A DNA stretch of 64,000 nucleotides from an uncultured Ruminococcus sp. (GTDB lineage Bacteria > Bacillota > Clostridia > Lachnospirales > Lachnospiraceae): positions 184,626 to 248,625 of the forward strand of contig UQKK01000001.1 in the NCBI GenBank assembly GCA_900541505.1, in the 5' to 3' direction. The position numbers and the translations under genes were made by a program. Shown here piece after piece: positions 42,569 to 51,913 of this stretch; the stretch's first letter is position 1; every line of letters starts with the position of its first letter. The notes beneath the pieces were generated by a model. It was not told the DNA's origin. It saw only the letters and a program-made list of their open reading frames with translations, and did not search any database.

Positions 42569-43867
42569 TTATTTTTCGCTGTTTAATTCTTCAATCTCTG
42601 CCTGCAAAGCATCCAGCGCTGCCTCTACTTCCACTTCTCCAGTCAATGCCTGATGGATATTTCTCTGGATTGCGTCAGAAACCTTTGCATACTGTGGTGA
42701 CATCGGTCTTGATTTTCCTGTCATGATAATGTCATAAAAATCTGCGTAGAACGGAATTTCTTCAAGGATTTCCTCATCTGTATAGACATCCTTTACTACC
42801 GGCGGCTGTGCGGAAATCAGAGTCATCTCTTTCTGTGTTTCCGCGCTTGTCATATAGTTGATAAATTCAACTGCCGCTTCTTTCTGCTCATCACTGATGG
42901 CATTGTTTACAACAAGATTCAGACCACCCAGACAAGTGTGGGACTCATCGCCGCTGGGTCCTACCGGAAGTTTTGTAGCCGCAATCATTCCTGTTACCTT
43001 GGAACCTTCGTCCTGTCCGCTTGACCAGAATCCGGACCAGTCACGGATGAAGAGGCATTTACCTTCCTTGAAAACCTGTTCGCTCTCTGTCTCTGTATAA
43101 GTGGTCACTCCTTCCGGAGCATACTCGTCAACCAGTGTCTTCATGATGTTCGTTGCTTCGATATTATTTTCGGAATTTACTACCGGATTTCCATCTTCAT
43201 CCAGGATATCTCCACCGTTGCCCCACACATACTCAACCCAGTTTGTAACGAGAGCTTCGGACTGCGCTGCCTGGAAATCTGCGCCGTACTCGATACCGTT
43301 TGTTCCAACTGCCTGGTCAGCCAGCTCCATCCAACCTTCCCAGGTGGTGGGAACTTCCGCGCCGAGCGCCTCCAGTACGTCTGTCCTGTAGAAAAGTACA
43401 CTGGAGTTTGTAAACCATGGCGCAGCAACTAATTTCCCATCATATGTAGCCCCCTCTACAGGTCCTTCCAACATATTGCTGGTATCCACTTTGTCTGTCA
43501 AGTCCATCAGCCAGCCTGCGGATGCAAACTCTGCTACATATACCACGTCAAGCCCCATGATATCTACACTGGTGTCTTCGGAAGCCAACTTATTTACGAA
43601 GTCATCATGTACCTGGTTCGCGTCCTGAGGAAGAATCACAGTCTCAACCTGAATCTTATCCTGACTCTCATTGAACTTGTCTACAATCTGCTGTGTAGGT
43701 TCTCCTACTCCCTGGTCAAAAGAAAAGTGTAGAGTAATCTTGTCTCCGGACTCTCCGCCTGAGCCGGAACCGCTGTCATTTCCGCCGCTTCCGCATCCTG
43801 CCAATGCCGCCACCATAGTAGCTGCAACTGCGCATGCCGCAATTTGTTTCATCCTCTTTTTCATCAT
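42569..43867 (-). CDS. Sugar ABC transporter substrate-binding lipoprotein
   Basis: The 432-residue protein has a lipoprotein signal peptide with lipobox ALAGCG (Cys about residue 25), a Gly/Ser/Asn linker, and a family-1 solute-binding fold (TLHFSFDQGVGEPTQQIVDKFN near the N-terminus, APWFTNSSVLFYRTDVL, LFIRDWSGFW). The general appearance is of trehalose/maltose-type binders; aromatic residues that would stack on a sugar are plentiful. AAGGAGGAC precedes the ATG. It is the first gene of the operon, downstream of two LacI-type operators. Confidence 0.93.
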   Translation of the reverse strand: MMKKRMKQIAACAVAATMVAALAGCGSGGNDSGSGSGGESGDKITLHFSFDQGVGEPTQQIVDKFNESQDKIQVETVILPQDANQVHDDFVNKLASEDTSVDIMGLDVVYVAEFASAGWLMDLTDKVDTSNMLEGPVEGATYDGKLVAAPWFTNSSVLFYRTDVLEALGAEVPTTWEGWMELADQAVGTNGIEYGADFQAAQSEALVTNWVEYVWGNGGDILDEDGNPVVNSENNIEATNIMKTLVDEYAPEGVTTYTETESEQVFKEGKCLFIRDWSGFWSSGQDEGSKVTGMIAATKLPVGPSGDESHTCLGGLNLVVNNAISDEQKEAAVEFINYMTSAETQKEMTLISAQPPVVKDVYTDEEILEEIPFYADFYDIIMTGKSRPMSPQYAKVSDAIQRNIHQALTGEVEVEAALDALQAEIEELNSEK

Positions 43868-44007
43868 GTGTCCTCCTTTTTAAATAAATTGTTTATATGA
43901 TTCCCCTTTGCGGGAGAATACTCCTTTTATCCCTGCGTCAATTTCTTCAATCATCTAAGGCTCTCTATCTGTTTTCTTCTTCAATACTCGCGCAATTCAA
44001 CATGTTC

Positions 44008-44021
44008 GGAAATCGTTTTCC
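44008..44021. promoter_or_regulatory. LacI-type operator 1 of the sugar operon
   Basis: GGAAATCGTTTTCC is a near-palindrome with the central CG typical of LacI-family operators. It is about 140 bases upstream of the binding-protein gene. The same 14 bases recur at 44137. Confidence 0.75.
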
Positions 44022-44039
44022 TATTTTCGATAAAAATCC

Positions 44040-44064
44040 GCATATTCTACAGCCGTGAATATGC
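44040..44064 (-). terminator. Hairpin between the two operators
   Basis: GCATATTC and GAATATGC form a perfect 8-bp stem with a nine-base loop; GGATTTTTAT follows on the minus strand. It could be a second terminator for lacI read-through. Confidence 0.45.
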
Positions 44065-44136
44065 TTTTCTATTTCGACACTATTTTTTGTTTTTCGATAC
44101 AATTCCCATTTTTTCGCTCTTTTTTCTAAAAAATCA

Positions 44137-44150
44137 GGAAATCGTTTTCC
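44137..44150. promoter_or_regulatory. LacI-type operator 2 of the sugar operon
   Basis: GGAAATCGTTTTCC, identical to the copy at 44008-44021. The centres are 129 bases apart, which would allow repressor looping. I could not identify a convincing promoter in the 330-base gap. Confidence 0.75.
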
Positions 44151-44165
44151 TGTTTGCTATTTTGA

Positions 44166-44191
44166 AAGAGCTGACTTGCCATTCAGCTCTT
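44166..44191 (-). terminator. Terminator of the lacI-type gene
   Basis: AAGAGCTGA and TCAGCTCTT form a perfect 9-bp stem with an eight-base loop, 9 bases beyond the stop codon on the minus strand. The stem ends in U's followed by TTC. Confidence 0.65.
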
Positions 44192-44199
44192 ATCTTTTG

Positions 44200-45216
44200 C
44201 TATTTCAACACCTTCACTGTCCCCCTGCGTATAATCTTGTGGGGAACATAATGGGTAGAGGCTTTTTCCTTACCGCCCGCTATATATTTCATAAGCTCCT
44301 TTGCTGCCATCTCTCCTTCCTCAAAGTAAGGAATCCGCACAGTGGAAAGCTCCGGTCGGAAGTATGTCGCAAATTCTAAATCATCAAATCCGATGATGGA
44401 TATCTCATCGGGGACTCCCACTCCATGGCTGTTCAAAAACTGAACCGCTCCAATAGCGATGAGGTCACTTCCTGTAACCACCGCAGTCGGCAGGAGACTG
44501 TTTTCCTCATATATCCGCTTCATCCCCTCATATCCACCCTGAAATGAAAACTGTACCTGCTCGATATAGGAATATGGCACGGAAATCTTCAATTCACTCA
44601 GTGCTTTTTTGTATCCCTGCAGACGCTTCTGCCCGGATGAAAAGTCATACTCCGGTCCGCCCAGATAGGCAATTCTCTCATGACCATTCTCATGGAGAAA
44701 CATTACAGCGTCATACATCGCCTGGATATTATTATGTATCACAGTGTCAATGACATTTTCCTTCGCCGAGGACTCCTGCGTCACCAGAACGACCGGAAAG
44801 TCCTTTTTCACCATCGTATCTATGAGTCTCTGGTTGACATCGACTCCCGCAAAAAGTACACCGTCAATCTGCCTGTCCTCCAGGATATCCAGAAGATTTA
44901 ATTCTCTCTCCAACTCTCCCCCCGACTCACACACCATGATGGTGTATCCCTCACGGGAGCAGACACTGTTGATTCCCTTAGTCAGAGCGCCAAAAACGGA
45001 GTTGGAAATATCCGGTACAATGACACCCACAATATTTGTCTTCTTTGTAATCAATCCCTGTGCCAGGGCATTTGGTGTAAAATGATTTTTCTCCACAATC
45101 CGGTAAACTCTTTCCTTGAGCTCCGGGCTTACCGGTTTCGTATTATTTATCACTCTGGAAACAGTAGAGATTGATACGCCTGCTTCCTTCGCGATATCCG
45201 CAATCGTAACCGCCAT
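44200..45216 (-). CDS. LacI-family transcriptional regulator
   Basis: The 338-residue regulator has an N-terminal HTH and hinge (VTIADIAKEAGVSISTVSRVINN, NALAQGL) and a periplasmic-binding-protein-like effector domain (NIVGVIVPDISNSVF, SIIGFDDLEFA). It would repress the downstream ABC transporter/phosphorylase operon through the two GGAAATCGTTTTCC sites and its own gene through GGGAAAACGCTTTCCC at 45239. The effector is probably the imported sugar or a product. It lies upstream of the operon on the same strand but has its own terminator. Confidence 0.94.
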   Translation of the reverse strand: MAVTIADIAKEAGVSISTVSRVINNTKPVSPELKERVYRIVEKNHFTPNALAQGLITKKTNIVGVIVPDISNSVFGALTKGINSVCSREGYTIMVCESGGELERELNLLDILEDRQIDGVLFAGVDVNQRLIDTMVKKDFPVVLVTQESSAKENVIDTVIHNNIQAMYDAVMFLHENGHERIAYLGGPEYDFSSGQKRLQGYKKALSELKISVPYSYIEQVQFSFQGGYEGMKRIYEENSLLPTAVVTGSDLIAIGAVQFLNSHGVGVPDEISIIGFDDLEFATYFRPELSTVRIPYFEEGEMAAKELMKYIAGGKEKASTHYVPHKIIRRGTVKVLK

Positions 45217-45238
45217 ATATCGTTCTCCTCATATCTAT

Positions 45239-45254
45239 GGGAAAACGCTTTCCC
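45239..45254. promoter_or_regulatory. LacI-type operator upstream of the regulator gene
   Basis: GGGAAAACGCTTTCCC is a 16-bp palindrome around a central CG, with the half-site GGAAA shared by the two operon operators. It lies between the divergent lacI-type and PfkB kinase genes and could control both. Confidence 0.75.
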
Positions 45255-45440
45255 GTCTGGCTACATCATAACACTGTATTTCAGATGCGTCAATTCCTTT
45301 TTCCCTCATCATCCACTTTTTGTAGATAACTCATAATTTTATGGTGCAGTTCTTGTACAATATTACAAAATCCTTTCCTTGCTTATCCATGATATAATTC
45401 TGTTACAATTAATGCAAAAAGCCTGAAAGGATGAAAACTC

Positions 45441-46391
45441 ATGAAAAATACACCCTCTCCCACCCCGGAAATTCTCTGCATCGGTCAGGTTCTGATGGAC
45501 TGTATCATAAAAGGCTGGGATGCAGCCGCTTTACACGAACGTGTCCAAACCGCAGATTCTGTCACGCTCTCTCCCGGAGGAGATGCATTCAACGAATCTG
45601 TCATCCTCTCACGTCTGGGGCACAAGGTAAAAACCATCTGTGTCCTGGGACATGACCATGCCGGAGACCTGCTGACTAAATTGCTGGCAGACAATCAAAT
45701 AGATACCCGTTCCATCATAAAAAACGAAAATGCGCGCACTCCCGTGGCACCCCTACTCGTCAGCGGGGACGGAAGCCGAAAGTCCATCAACGCAGTTTTG
45801 AATCTGGAAGACTTTTTGGACGTACCCTCCTCCTTATTTGAAGGTGTGCGCCTTGTTTCCCTTGCCAGTCTCTTCCGCACGCCTCTGCGAGATAGCGATA
45901 TGATTATAAAAATTTTCCGAGAAGCAAAAGCGGCAGGGGCAATCTTATCCGTGGACACGAAGCTCCCCCTGCAAAATCCCACTGCTCTGTCTGATATCCG
46001 GGAGGCATTGTCCTGTATCGATTATATTTTCCCCAACGAAACGGAGGCTGCTTTTTATACAAACAAAGAGGAATATACCGATATGGCGGATGTGTTTCTC
46101 GAATACGGGGTTAAAAATGTCATCATCAAGACCGGGGAAAAGGGCTGCTTTGCCAAAAACAAACAGGAGACCATCGAGCTTCCCGCTTTTAATGTACAGG
46201 CTGTGGACAGCACCGGCGCGGGGGATAATTTCGCCGCCGGATTCCTCTCCTCCATCTTACATGGCAAAACATTCCGCGAGTCCCTTTTGTTTGCCTCCGC
46301 CTGCGCCGCAATCTGTGTACAGTCCGTGGGGGCTACCTCCGGGATAAAAAGCCGGGAACAGGTGGAAGAATTTCAGAAAATAGTAGTGTAG
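45441..46391 (+). CDS. PfkB-family carbohydrate kinase
   Basis: The 316-residue kinase has the N-terminal LCIGQVLMDCIIKGW, the GGDAFNESVILSRLG motif and the C-terminal signature VDSTGAGDNFAAGF with the catalytic aspartate. PfkB members phosphorylate fructose, ribose, ketodeoxygluconate and similar sugars; the specificity cannot be read here. It is divergent from lacI across the GGGAAAACGCTTTCCC operator, so it probably belongs to the same regulon and phosphorylates the sugar half released by the phosphorylase. A TATAAT lies about 40 bases upstream of the start without a clear -35 box. Confidence 0.9.
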   Translation: MKNTPSPTPEILCIGQVLMDCIIKGWDAAALHERVQTADSVTLSPGGDAFNESVILSRLGHKVKTICVLGHDHAGDLLTKLLADNQIDTRSIIKNENARTPVAPLLVSGDGSRKSINAVLNLEDFLDVPSSLFEGVRLVSLASLFRTPLRDSDMIIKIFREAKAAGAILSVDTKLPLQNPTALSDIREALSCIDYIFPNETEAAFYTNKEEYTDMADVFLEYGVKNVIIKTGEKGCFAKNKQETIELPAFNVQAVDSTGAGDNFAAGFLSSILHGKTFRESLLFASACAAICVQSVGATSGIKSREQVEEFQKIVV

Positions 46392-46516
46392 AATGAGAGT
46401 ATGCTGATGGAACAATTGTATATTCACCACAAGACGCTTTACAATATTGATACACAGTCAAGTCTGCGGTTTAGGTAGCACTGCCCCTTTATAAAATCGA
46501 ATGGAGGTTTATTATC

Positions 46517-46819
46517 ATGAAAAAAGTAGACCGGTATTTTTATCCTGCTATTTTTACGTATGAAGAAGATTCAGAGATTAGTGTCGTATTTCCTGATTTA
46601 GATGTCGCCACAAGTGGTATAGATGACGATGATGCTTTTTTATCCGCACGAGAGTTACTGGGTTGTGTAATGTATGGTCTGGAAAAGGATGAAGAAGAAA
46701 TTCCCGTCCCCACCCGGCTTCTTGATATTTCCCCAGCCAAAAACGAAAGGGTCGTATTAATTGATGTTTATATGCCTTCTATCCGGCTGGCTTTTCCTGA
46801 TATAATAGGAATACAATAA
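46517..46819 (+). pseudogene. hicB: Truncated HicB-family antitoxin
   Basis: The 100 residues match the N-terminal HicB fold (YFYPAIFTYEEDSEISVVFPDLDV, FLSARELLGCVMYGLEKD, VVLIDVYMPSIR). In related proteins the family sequence continues after MPSIR into an operator-binding RHH-type tail of about 30 residues. Here it ends in the unrelated AFPDIIGIQ. There is no room for a hicA gene in the 125 bases upstream and none downstream. I read it as an orphan remnant that has lost its DNA-binding part. The comparison with full-length relatives is from memory. Confidence 0.65.
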
Positions 46820-47030
46820 ATTGGATTGCAAAGGTCGGAAAGGCTCCCGACACACTCGCAAGAGTACCTGAGATGCTGGATACGCTGCCCAGTTTGCAGT
46901 CTAATACAGCACTTTCCCGGCTGCGTCCGCAATTGCGCAACGCACCTCGATTCCGCTTTGCTCAATTGCTGCACGCAAAAAAACCGCCGTCCCCGAAGCT
47001 CCAGCGGCTTCAAAAACAGCGATTTCTAAG

Positions 47031-47103
47031 TGCGCGATCAGGGGTTCGAACCCTGGACACCCTGATTAAGAGTCAGGTGCTCTGCCAGCTGAGCTAATCG
47101 CGC
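47031..47103 (-). tRNA. tRNA-Lys (anticodon CUU)
   Basis: The minus strand folds as a full cloverleaf: acceptor GCGCGAT/ATCGCGC, D arm GCTCAGCTGGCAGAGC, anticodon arm CCTGA-CTCTTAA-TCAGG with anticodon CTT, and T arm CAGGG-TTCGAAC-CCCTG. The discriminator base is A and CCA is not encoded. The region 46820-47030 between hicB and this gene shows nothing recognisable. Confidence 0.95.
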
Positions 47104-47502
47104 ATTTGCGCTATTTAATTGCTATTTTCGTAACGCAAAAATTATTATATATCACTATCTGCAGGATTGCAAGCATTTTTTTCATTTTCTTCCTATATTT
47201 TTTCATTTTCCCCCTGCTTTCTGCAAATTTGAGCGGCACGGGTATCTAAAACCCGCGTAAAGGAGGGGGTATTGGAGAAATTATATTTTAGGATACCACT
47301 CTTAAATCTTCCTATTTTCCGCAGCGTTTCTTCCCTTTCTCCTCCCCATGACAGCAGCTTCCATTTAATATCCGGCACACTTCCTGAAAGGAGCACCTTA
47401 TGCACATCAGCCGTTTATTCATACACGGCATACAGTAAATCTTCTCTCTCATACAATATTTCCAGCCTTTTCTCCAGCGCATGGTTTACCTCCACACTTT
47501 TG

Positions 47503-47534
47503 AAAAGCGCCGGAATCCTGACTCATTCCGGCGC
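47503..47534 (-). terminator. Terminator after trmB
   Basis: GCGCCGGAAT and ATTCCGGCGC form a perfect 10-bp stem with an eight-base loop; TTTTC follows on the minus strand. It is about 50 bases past the trmB stop. The rest of the 480-base gap 47104-47583 shows no gene I can support. Confidence 0.75.
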
Positions 47535-47583
47535 CTGAAATCTATATTATTATATGTAAGTTATTGCGATGTGTGTATACCAT

Positions 47584-48234
47584 TTACTTTCTCTGTGCAA
47601 TCAGTTTATTGATGGGATTTCCCTTTGCGGAAAATTTTTCCTCATATTCCGTCATCACATTGTCGTCATTTAAGTCTTCGTGATGATGGAGGTCATATGT
47701 ATAACGCTTTAATTTCCATCCGGTTTCTTTTATCTGTTCCATTGAAAAGTTAAACAGCTCCGTATTATCTGTCTTAAATTCTACACTGCCCTCTTCGCTT
47801 AAGATTTTTTCATAGCGCTCCAGAAATTCCTGGGAGGTAAGCCTGCGCTTGGCGTGTCTCGCCTTAGGCCAGGGGTCGGAAAAGTTCAGATAAATCCTGT
47901 CCACTTCCTCTTCTCCAAATACCTCTGCTATATTTCTTGCATCCATGCAAACAAAACGGACGTTGGTGAGCTCTTTATACTCCTCTGTGTCAAACTTCTC
48001 AACGGCGCGCAGCAGTACGCTGGAATATCTCTCGATGCCGATGAAATTGATATCCGGATACTTCTGTGCCATCTCCAGGATAAACTTTCCTTTTCCCATG
48101 CCAATCTCTATATAAATAGGATTCTGATTTCCGAATACCTGCTTCCAGCATCCCCTCTGCGCCTCTGGTCTTTTTATAACAGCACGGTGCATCTCAATGA
48201 CTCCTTCTGCCCTTGGTATATTGCGTAATCTCAT
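47584..48234 (-). CDS. trmB: tRNA (guanine-N7-)-methyltransferase
   Basis: The 216-residue SAM-dependent enzyme methylates N7 of G46 in the variable loop of tRNA. The SAM motif is IYIEIGMGKGKFILEMA, and the signature LNFSDPWPKARHAKRRLT is diagnostic, as is the C-terminal TEYEEKF. AAAAGGAGG lies upstream of the ATG. It is a single gene. The tRNA gene nearby is probably a coincidence of neighbourhood. Confidence 0.96.
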   Translation of the reverse strand: MRLRNIPRAEGVIEMHRAVIKRPEAQRGCWKQVFGNQNPIYIEIGMGKGKFILEMAQKYPDINFIGIERYSSVLLRAVEKFDTEEYKELTNVRFVCMDARNIAEVFGEEEVDRIYLNFSDPWPKARHAKRRLTSQEFLERYEKILSEEGSVEFKTDNTELFNFSMEQIKETGWKLKRYTYDLHHHEDLNDDNVMTEYEEKFSAKGNPINKLIAQRK

Positions 48235-48537
48235 ATGATGCCTCCTTTTCTTTTATGCTATATACCCTCAGTCACAGTCTTTTTCGAATACTATCGCGCT
48301 ATTGCGGAAACACTATGAAGCTGAGGTTACATTTACCATAGCACAGCATACACGGAAGGTCAATGGGGTTTACCGTTTTTACTGTGATTTTACCCTCTGT
48401 TTTTCGTACTCTCTCTTTACAAGGGCACACATGCCTCAAGCTATGATATTTTCTGCAGATAAACAACACCCCAGAAACATGGAAACGCTTTGGCTTTCGG
48501 CAATTTTTGTTGTCAAAACTTTTGGCAATTCTTTAAC

Positions 48538-48565
48538 TTGCATTTTTCTCAAAAAGGTGTAGAAT
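48538..48565 (+). promoter_or_regulatory. Promoter of the V/A-type ATPase operon
   Basis: TTGCAT (48538-48543), 16-base spacer, TAGAAT (48560-48565), 41 bases before the first start codon. The remaining 300 bases up to trmB show no gene. Confidence 0.55.
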
Positions 48566-48605
48566 AAAGTAAATTCGTATTTTTTCAACAAAGAGGAGGC
48601 TTATT

Positions 48606-48917
48606 ATGGACTCTATTGTAAACAAATTGACAGAGATTGAAGAGGCTGCTTCTGCCATTGTCGCACACGCGGAAGCGCAGAAAGAAGTGTTGGATAAGGA
48701 ATACGATGAAAAACGCCGGGCTTTTGATGCCCAGCTGGAGCAGAAGACACAGACACAGCTTGACGGCATCCGCAGTAAACTGGAAAAGAAGACCCGCGCG
48801 ATGCTGGATGCGCAGAGCGGAGAGAGCAGCAATGCCATCCAAGCTTTGCAGAGAGAATATGATGAAAAGCACACTGTGTACGCGCAGGAAATATTAAGAC
48901 GAATCACCGAGGTGTAG
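48606..48917 (+). CDS. V/A-type ATPase peripheral stalk subunit (G/H type)
   Basis: The 103-residue protein is one long charged helix (heptad-like Leu/Ala/Glu/Lys pattern, EIEEAASAIVAHAEAQKEVLDKEYDEK) and would pair with subunit E as a coiled-coil peripheral stalk. It corresponds by position and form to NtpF/AhaH. AGAGGAGG precedes the ATG. It is the first gene of a nine-gene operon, three bases before the subunit C gene. Confidence 0.85.
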   Translation: MDSIVNKLTEIEEAASAIVAHAEAQKEVLDKEYDEKRRAFDAQLEQKTQTQLDGIRSKLEKKTRAMLDAQSGESSNAIQALQREYDEKHTVYAQEILRRITEV

Positions 48918-48920
48918 CCC

Positions 48921-49967
48921 ATGGGAAATATACTTGCTTACAGCGGTATTGTGACGAAGATTCGTGCAATGGAGGCAAAGCTGTTAAAGCCGCAGCAGTT
49001 TGAGGAGATTGCGAATTTGAGCAATGTACTGGAAGTTGTTTCCTATTTGAAGGAACATTCTTCCTATGCCGATGTCCTGGAGATGTTGGAGGACGACAAG
49101 CTGCATCGCGGCAATATCGAGAAAGTCCTCGTTCAGTCCTTTTACAATGATTATACGAAGATTTACCGCTTCTGCGGTCAGAAACAGCGCCGTTTCTTGA
49201 AACTCTGCCTGAAGCGCTATGAAATCGACCTTATCAACTACTGTCTGCGCATTATTATCAACCATTACCGGCAGCCTTTCGATTTAGCTTCTAAAAAAGA
49301 GTTTTTTGACCGCTACTCTCAGATTTCCATCGAAAAGCTGATGATGTCGAGCACCACAGATGACCTGGTCGAGCACCTGAAGGGCACGGAATACTACTCA
49401 CCGCTGAAAAAAATACAGGAGTCCCAGCATGTGACTCTGTATGACTATGAACTGGCTTTGGACTTGTACTATTTCTCCACCCTCTGGAGAGAACGGAAAA
49501 AGGTCCTCAAAAAAGCGGATTTGGAATTGTTCACGCGGGACTGCGGTTCCAAGATAGACCTTTTGAATTTACAGTGGATGTACCGGGCGAAGAAATATTA
49601 TAATATGAAGCCCGCCGATATTTATCTGATGCTGATTCCCATCCACTACAAGCTTTCCACAGATACGATAAAGGAGCTTGCGGAGACAGCATCCCTGGAG
49701 GAATATCTGGCCGCCGTGGAAAAGACATACTACGGCAGGCACTATCACTTCCGGGAAAATCTGACGATTGAGCAGATATACGCCGATTGCCTGCATCATC
49801 TATATCTGGTAGACAGAAGGCGCAACCCCTACTCCATCGCTGCAATCAACACCTATCTCTTCTTGAAGGAAGAAGAACTGAAAAAGCTCGTTACCGCCAT
49901 GGAATGTATCCGGTACAGTCTCTCTCCGGGCGAAACGTTAGCGTACGTAGGAGGTAGAATCCAATGA
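48921..49967 (+). CDS. ntpC: V/A-type ATPase subunit C
   Basis: The 348-residue helical protein belongs to the AC39/subunit d family, the socket that connects the central rotor to the K ring. Characteristic segments include YSGIVTKIRAMEAKLL, a Tyr/Arg-rich middle, and the C-terminal RRRNPYSIAAINTYLFLKEEELKKL. Its stop overlaps the start of subunit I (ATGA). Confidence 0.93.
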   Translation: MGNILAYSGIVTKIRAMEAKLLKPQQFEEIANLSNVLEVVSYLKEHSSYADVLEMLEDDKLHRGNIEKVLVQSFYNDYTKIYRFCGQKQRRFLKLCLKRYEIDLINYCLRIIINHYRQPFDLASKKEFFDRYSQISIEKLMMSSTTDDLVEHLKGTEYYSPLKKIQESQHVTLYDYELALDLYYFSTLWRERKKVLKKADLELFTRDCGSKIDLLNLQWMYRAKKYYNMKPADIYLMLIPIHYKLSTDTIKELAETASLEEYLAAVEKTYYGRHYHFRENLTIEQIYADCLHHLYLVDRRRNPYSIAAINTYLFLKEEELKKLVTAMECIRYSLSPGETLAYVGGRIQ

Positions 49968-51901
49968 TTGTAAAAATGAAATTTATCAACATTTCCGGTC
50001 CTCGCGGTGATATCGACCGTGTTACGGACCTGTATCTTTCCAGATATGAGATTCAGTTGGAATCTGCATTGTCTGAGCTCAAGACTGTTGATAATCTGCG
50101 TCCTTTTGTGGAGATAAATCCGTATCGGGATGCCCTCAACAAGGCAGTGCAGTTTGTTGAACTCCTGCCAGACAGGGAACACGTCACCCCTGCCGCTTCA
50201 CTCGGACTCAACGACATGTTTGAGATTGTCCGGCAGGCATCGGAAGACTATATGTCCCTTCAGGAAAAGAAAGAAAAATTAAAGAAGAAGACGGGACAGC
50301 TTCGTGCAAAACAGCAAATCATCGCACCCTTCCGCCCTCTGGACTGCGACCTGCATCATGTACTCAATTACCGGTTTATTACTTATCGTTTTGGTCGCAT
50401 CGCCGTGGAATACTACCACAAGATGCTCAAGTATCTGATGGATGACTTAGGTGCTATCTTCGTGGAAGGAGAACGCGATGAAAGCTACGTGTACGGAGCT
50501 TATTTTGTTTCCCCCGGCGAAACGCAGAAAGTCGATGCGGTTTTCCGTTCCCTGCATTTTGAGAGGATAGATTTGCAGGATGAATTTGATGGCACCCCCG
50601 CTGAAGTTTATCATTCGCTGGAAAAAGAGATAGCTCATATCAATAAGGAAATCGGTGACCTGGATAAATCTGCGGGAGAAATGCTCTCCGACCGTGCTCC
50701 TCAGCTTATCGCCGCGAAAAACCGGCTGGAGGAGCTCTCCAATAACTTCGATGTGCGCAAGCTTGCCGCCCGCATGGAAGATAATAAAGAAGACTATTAC
50801 ATCCTCTGCGGCTGGATGGCTGAGGACGATGTGGAAAAATTTTTAAATGAGATAAAAGACGATGACAAAGTTTTCGTCGTGGTGGAGGACGACCATGACA
50901 CTTACTTTGGAGAACCCCCGACGAAGCTGGAGAACCCCAAGATTTTCAAGCCCTTTGAAATGTTCATCCAGATGTACGGTCTCCCGGCTTCCAACGAGAT
51001 AGACCCGACCATGTTTGTGGGACTCACCTACTCCTTCATCTTCGGCGCCATGTTCGGAGATGTCGGGCAGGGCTTACTGCTGTTTCTCGGCGGAGGACTT
51101 ATCTTCTGGCGCAAAAAGGCGCCGCTCGCCGGGATTATCGCCACCGCAGGTATTTTCTCCACCATATTCGGCTTCCTCTTCGGAAGTATTTTCGGATTCG
51201 AGGATATCCTGCCCGCCCTGTGGCTGCGCCCCATTGACCATATGACGAGAGTACCCTTCTTCGGAAAGCTCAACACGGTGTTTATTGTCGCTGTCGCCTT
51301 CGGTATGGGGCTTGTCATCGTCGCCATGATTCTCCATATCATCAACGCTGTGCGAAGCCGCGATATGGAAAACACCTGGTTTGACGCCAATGGTGTCGCG
51401 GGACTGGTGTTCTACGCCTCTATCGTCACTGTTATCGTGCTGTTCATGACCGGGAAACCGATGCCCGCAGGTATCGTCATGGCAGTTATGTTCGGCGTGC
51501 CGCTTCTGCTCATTTTCTTCAAAGAGCCTCTGACCCGTCTGATACAGAAACGGGCAGATAAGATGGAAGGCGGCAAGGCAATGTTCTTCGTAGAAGGATT
51601 TTTTGAGCTGTTTGAGACGCTGCTGAGTTACTTCTCCAACACGATTTCCTTTATCCGTATCGGAGCGTTCGCTGTCAGCCATGCGGCAATGATGGAAGTT
51701 GTCCTCATGCTGGCAGGTGTGGAGGAAGGCAATCCAAACTGGCTCGTCATTGTCCTTGGCAACCTGTTCGTATGCGGTATGGAGGGACTCATCGTCGGTA
51801 TCCAGGTACTGCGTTTGGAATATTATGAAATGTTCAGCCGTTTTTACAAGGGAAGCGGAAGAGCATTCAATCCATATACAAAGAAGACAAACAAAAAATA
51901 G
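49964..51901 (+). CDS. ntpI: V/A-type ATPase subunit I
   Basis: The 645-residue stator has a cytosolic N-terminal half with coiled coils (about 1-330) and a C-terminal membrane half of seven to eight helices. The essential channel arginine is in TISFIRIGAFAVSHAAMM. GLTYSFIFGAMFGDVGQG is the family's conserved first-helix region. It provides the ion half-channels against the K ring and anchors the peripheral stalks. Confidence 0.95.
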   Translation: MIVKMKFINISGPRGDIDRVTDLYLSRYEIQLESALSELKTVDNLRPFVEINPYRDALNKAVQFVELLPDREHVTPAASLGLNDMFEIVRQASEDYMSLQEKKEKLKKKTGQLRAKQQIIAPFRPLDCDLHHVLNYRFITYRFGRIAVEYYHKMLKYLMDDLGAIFVEGERDESYVYGAYFVSPGETQKVDAVFRSLHFERIDLQDEFDGTPAEVYHSLEKEIAHINKEIGDLDKSAGEMLSDRAPQLIAAKNRLEELSNNFDVRKLAARMEDNKEDYYILCGWMAEDDVEKFLNEIKDDDKVFVVVEDDHDTYFGEPPTKLENPKIFKPFEMFIQMYGLPASNEIDPTMFVGLTYSFIFGAMFGDVGQGLLLFLGGGLIFWRKKAPLAGIIATAGIFSTIFGFLFGSIFGFEDILPALWLRPIDHMTRVPFFGKLNTVFIVAVAFGMGLVIVAMILHIINAVRSRDMENTWFDANGVAGLVFYASIVTVIVLFMTGKPMPAGIVMAVMFGVPLLLIFFKEPLTRLIQKRADKMEGGKAMFFVEGFFELFETLLSYFSNTISFIRIGAFAVSHAAMMEVVLMLAGVEEGNPNWLVIVLGNLFVCGMEGLIVGIQVLRLEYYEMFSRFYKGSGRAFNPYTKKTNKK

Positions 51902-51913
51902 GAGGATTTTATC

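Noticed and set aside
47193..47540. Small ORFs on both strands between tRNA-Lys and trmB
   Set aside because: They have no ribosome binding sites, no recognisable domains and unusual composition; a terminator lies within them.
48475..48495. CcpA or LacI operator before the V/A-ATPase operon (GGAAACGCTTTGG)
   Set aside because: Two to three key positions deviate from cre and from the local LacI operator palindrome, so it is not supported.
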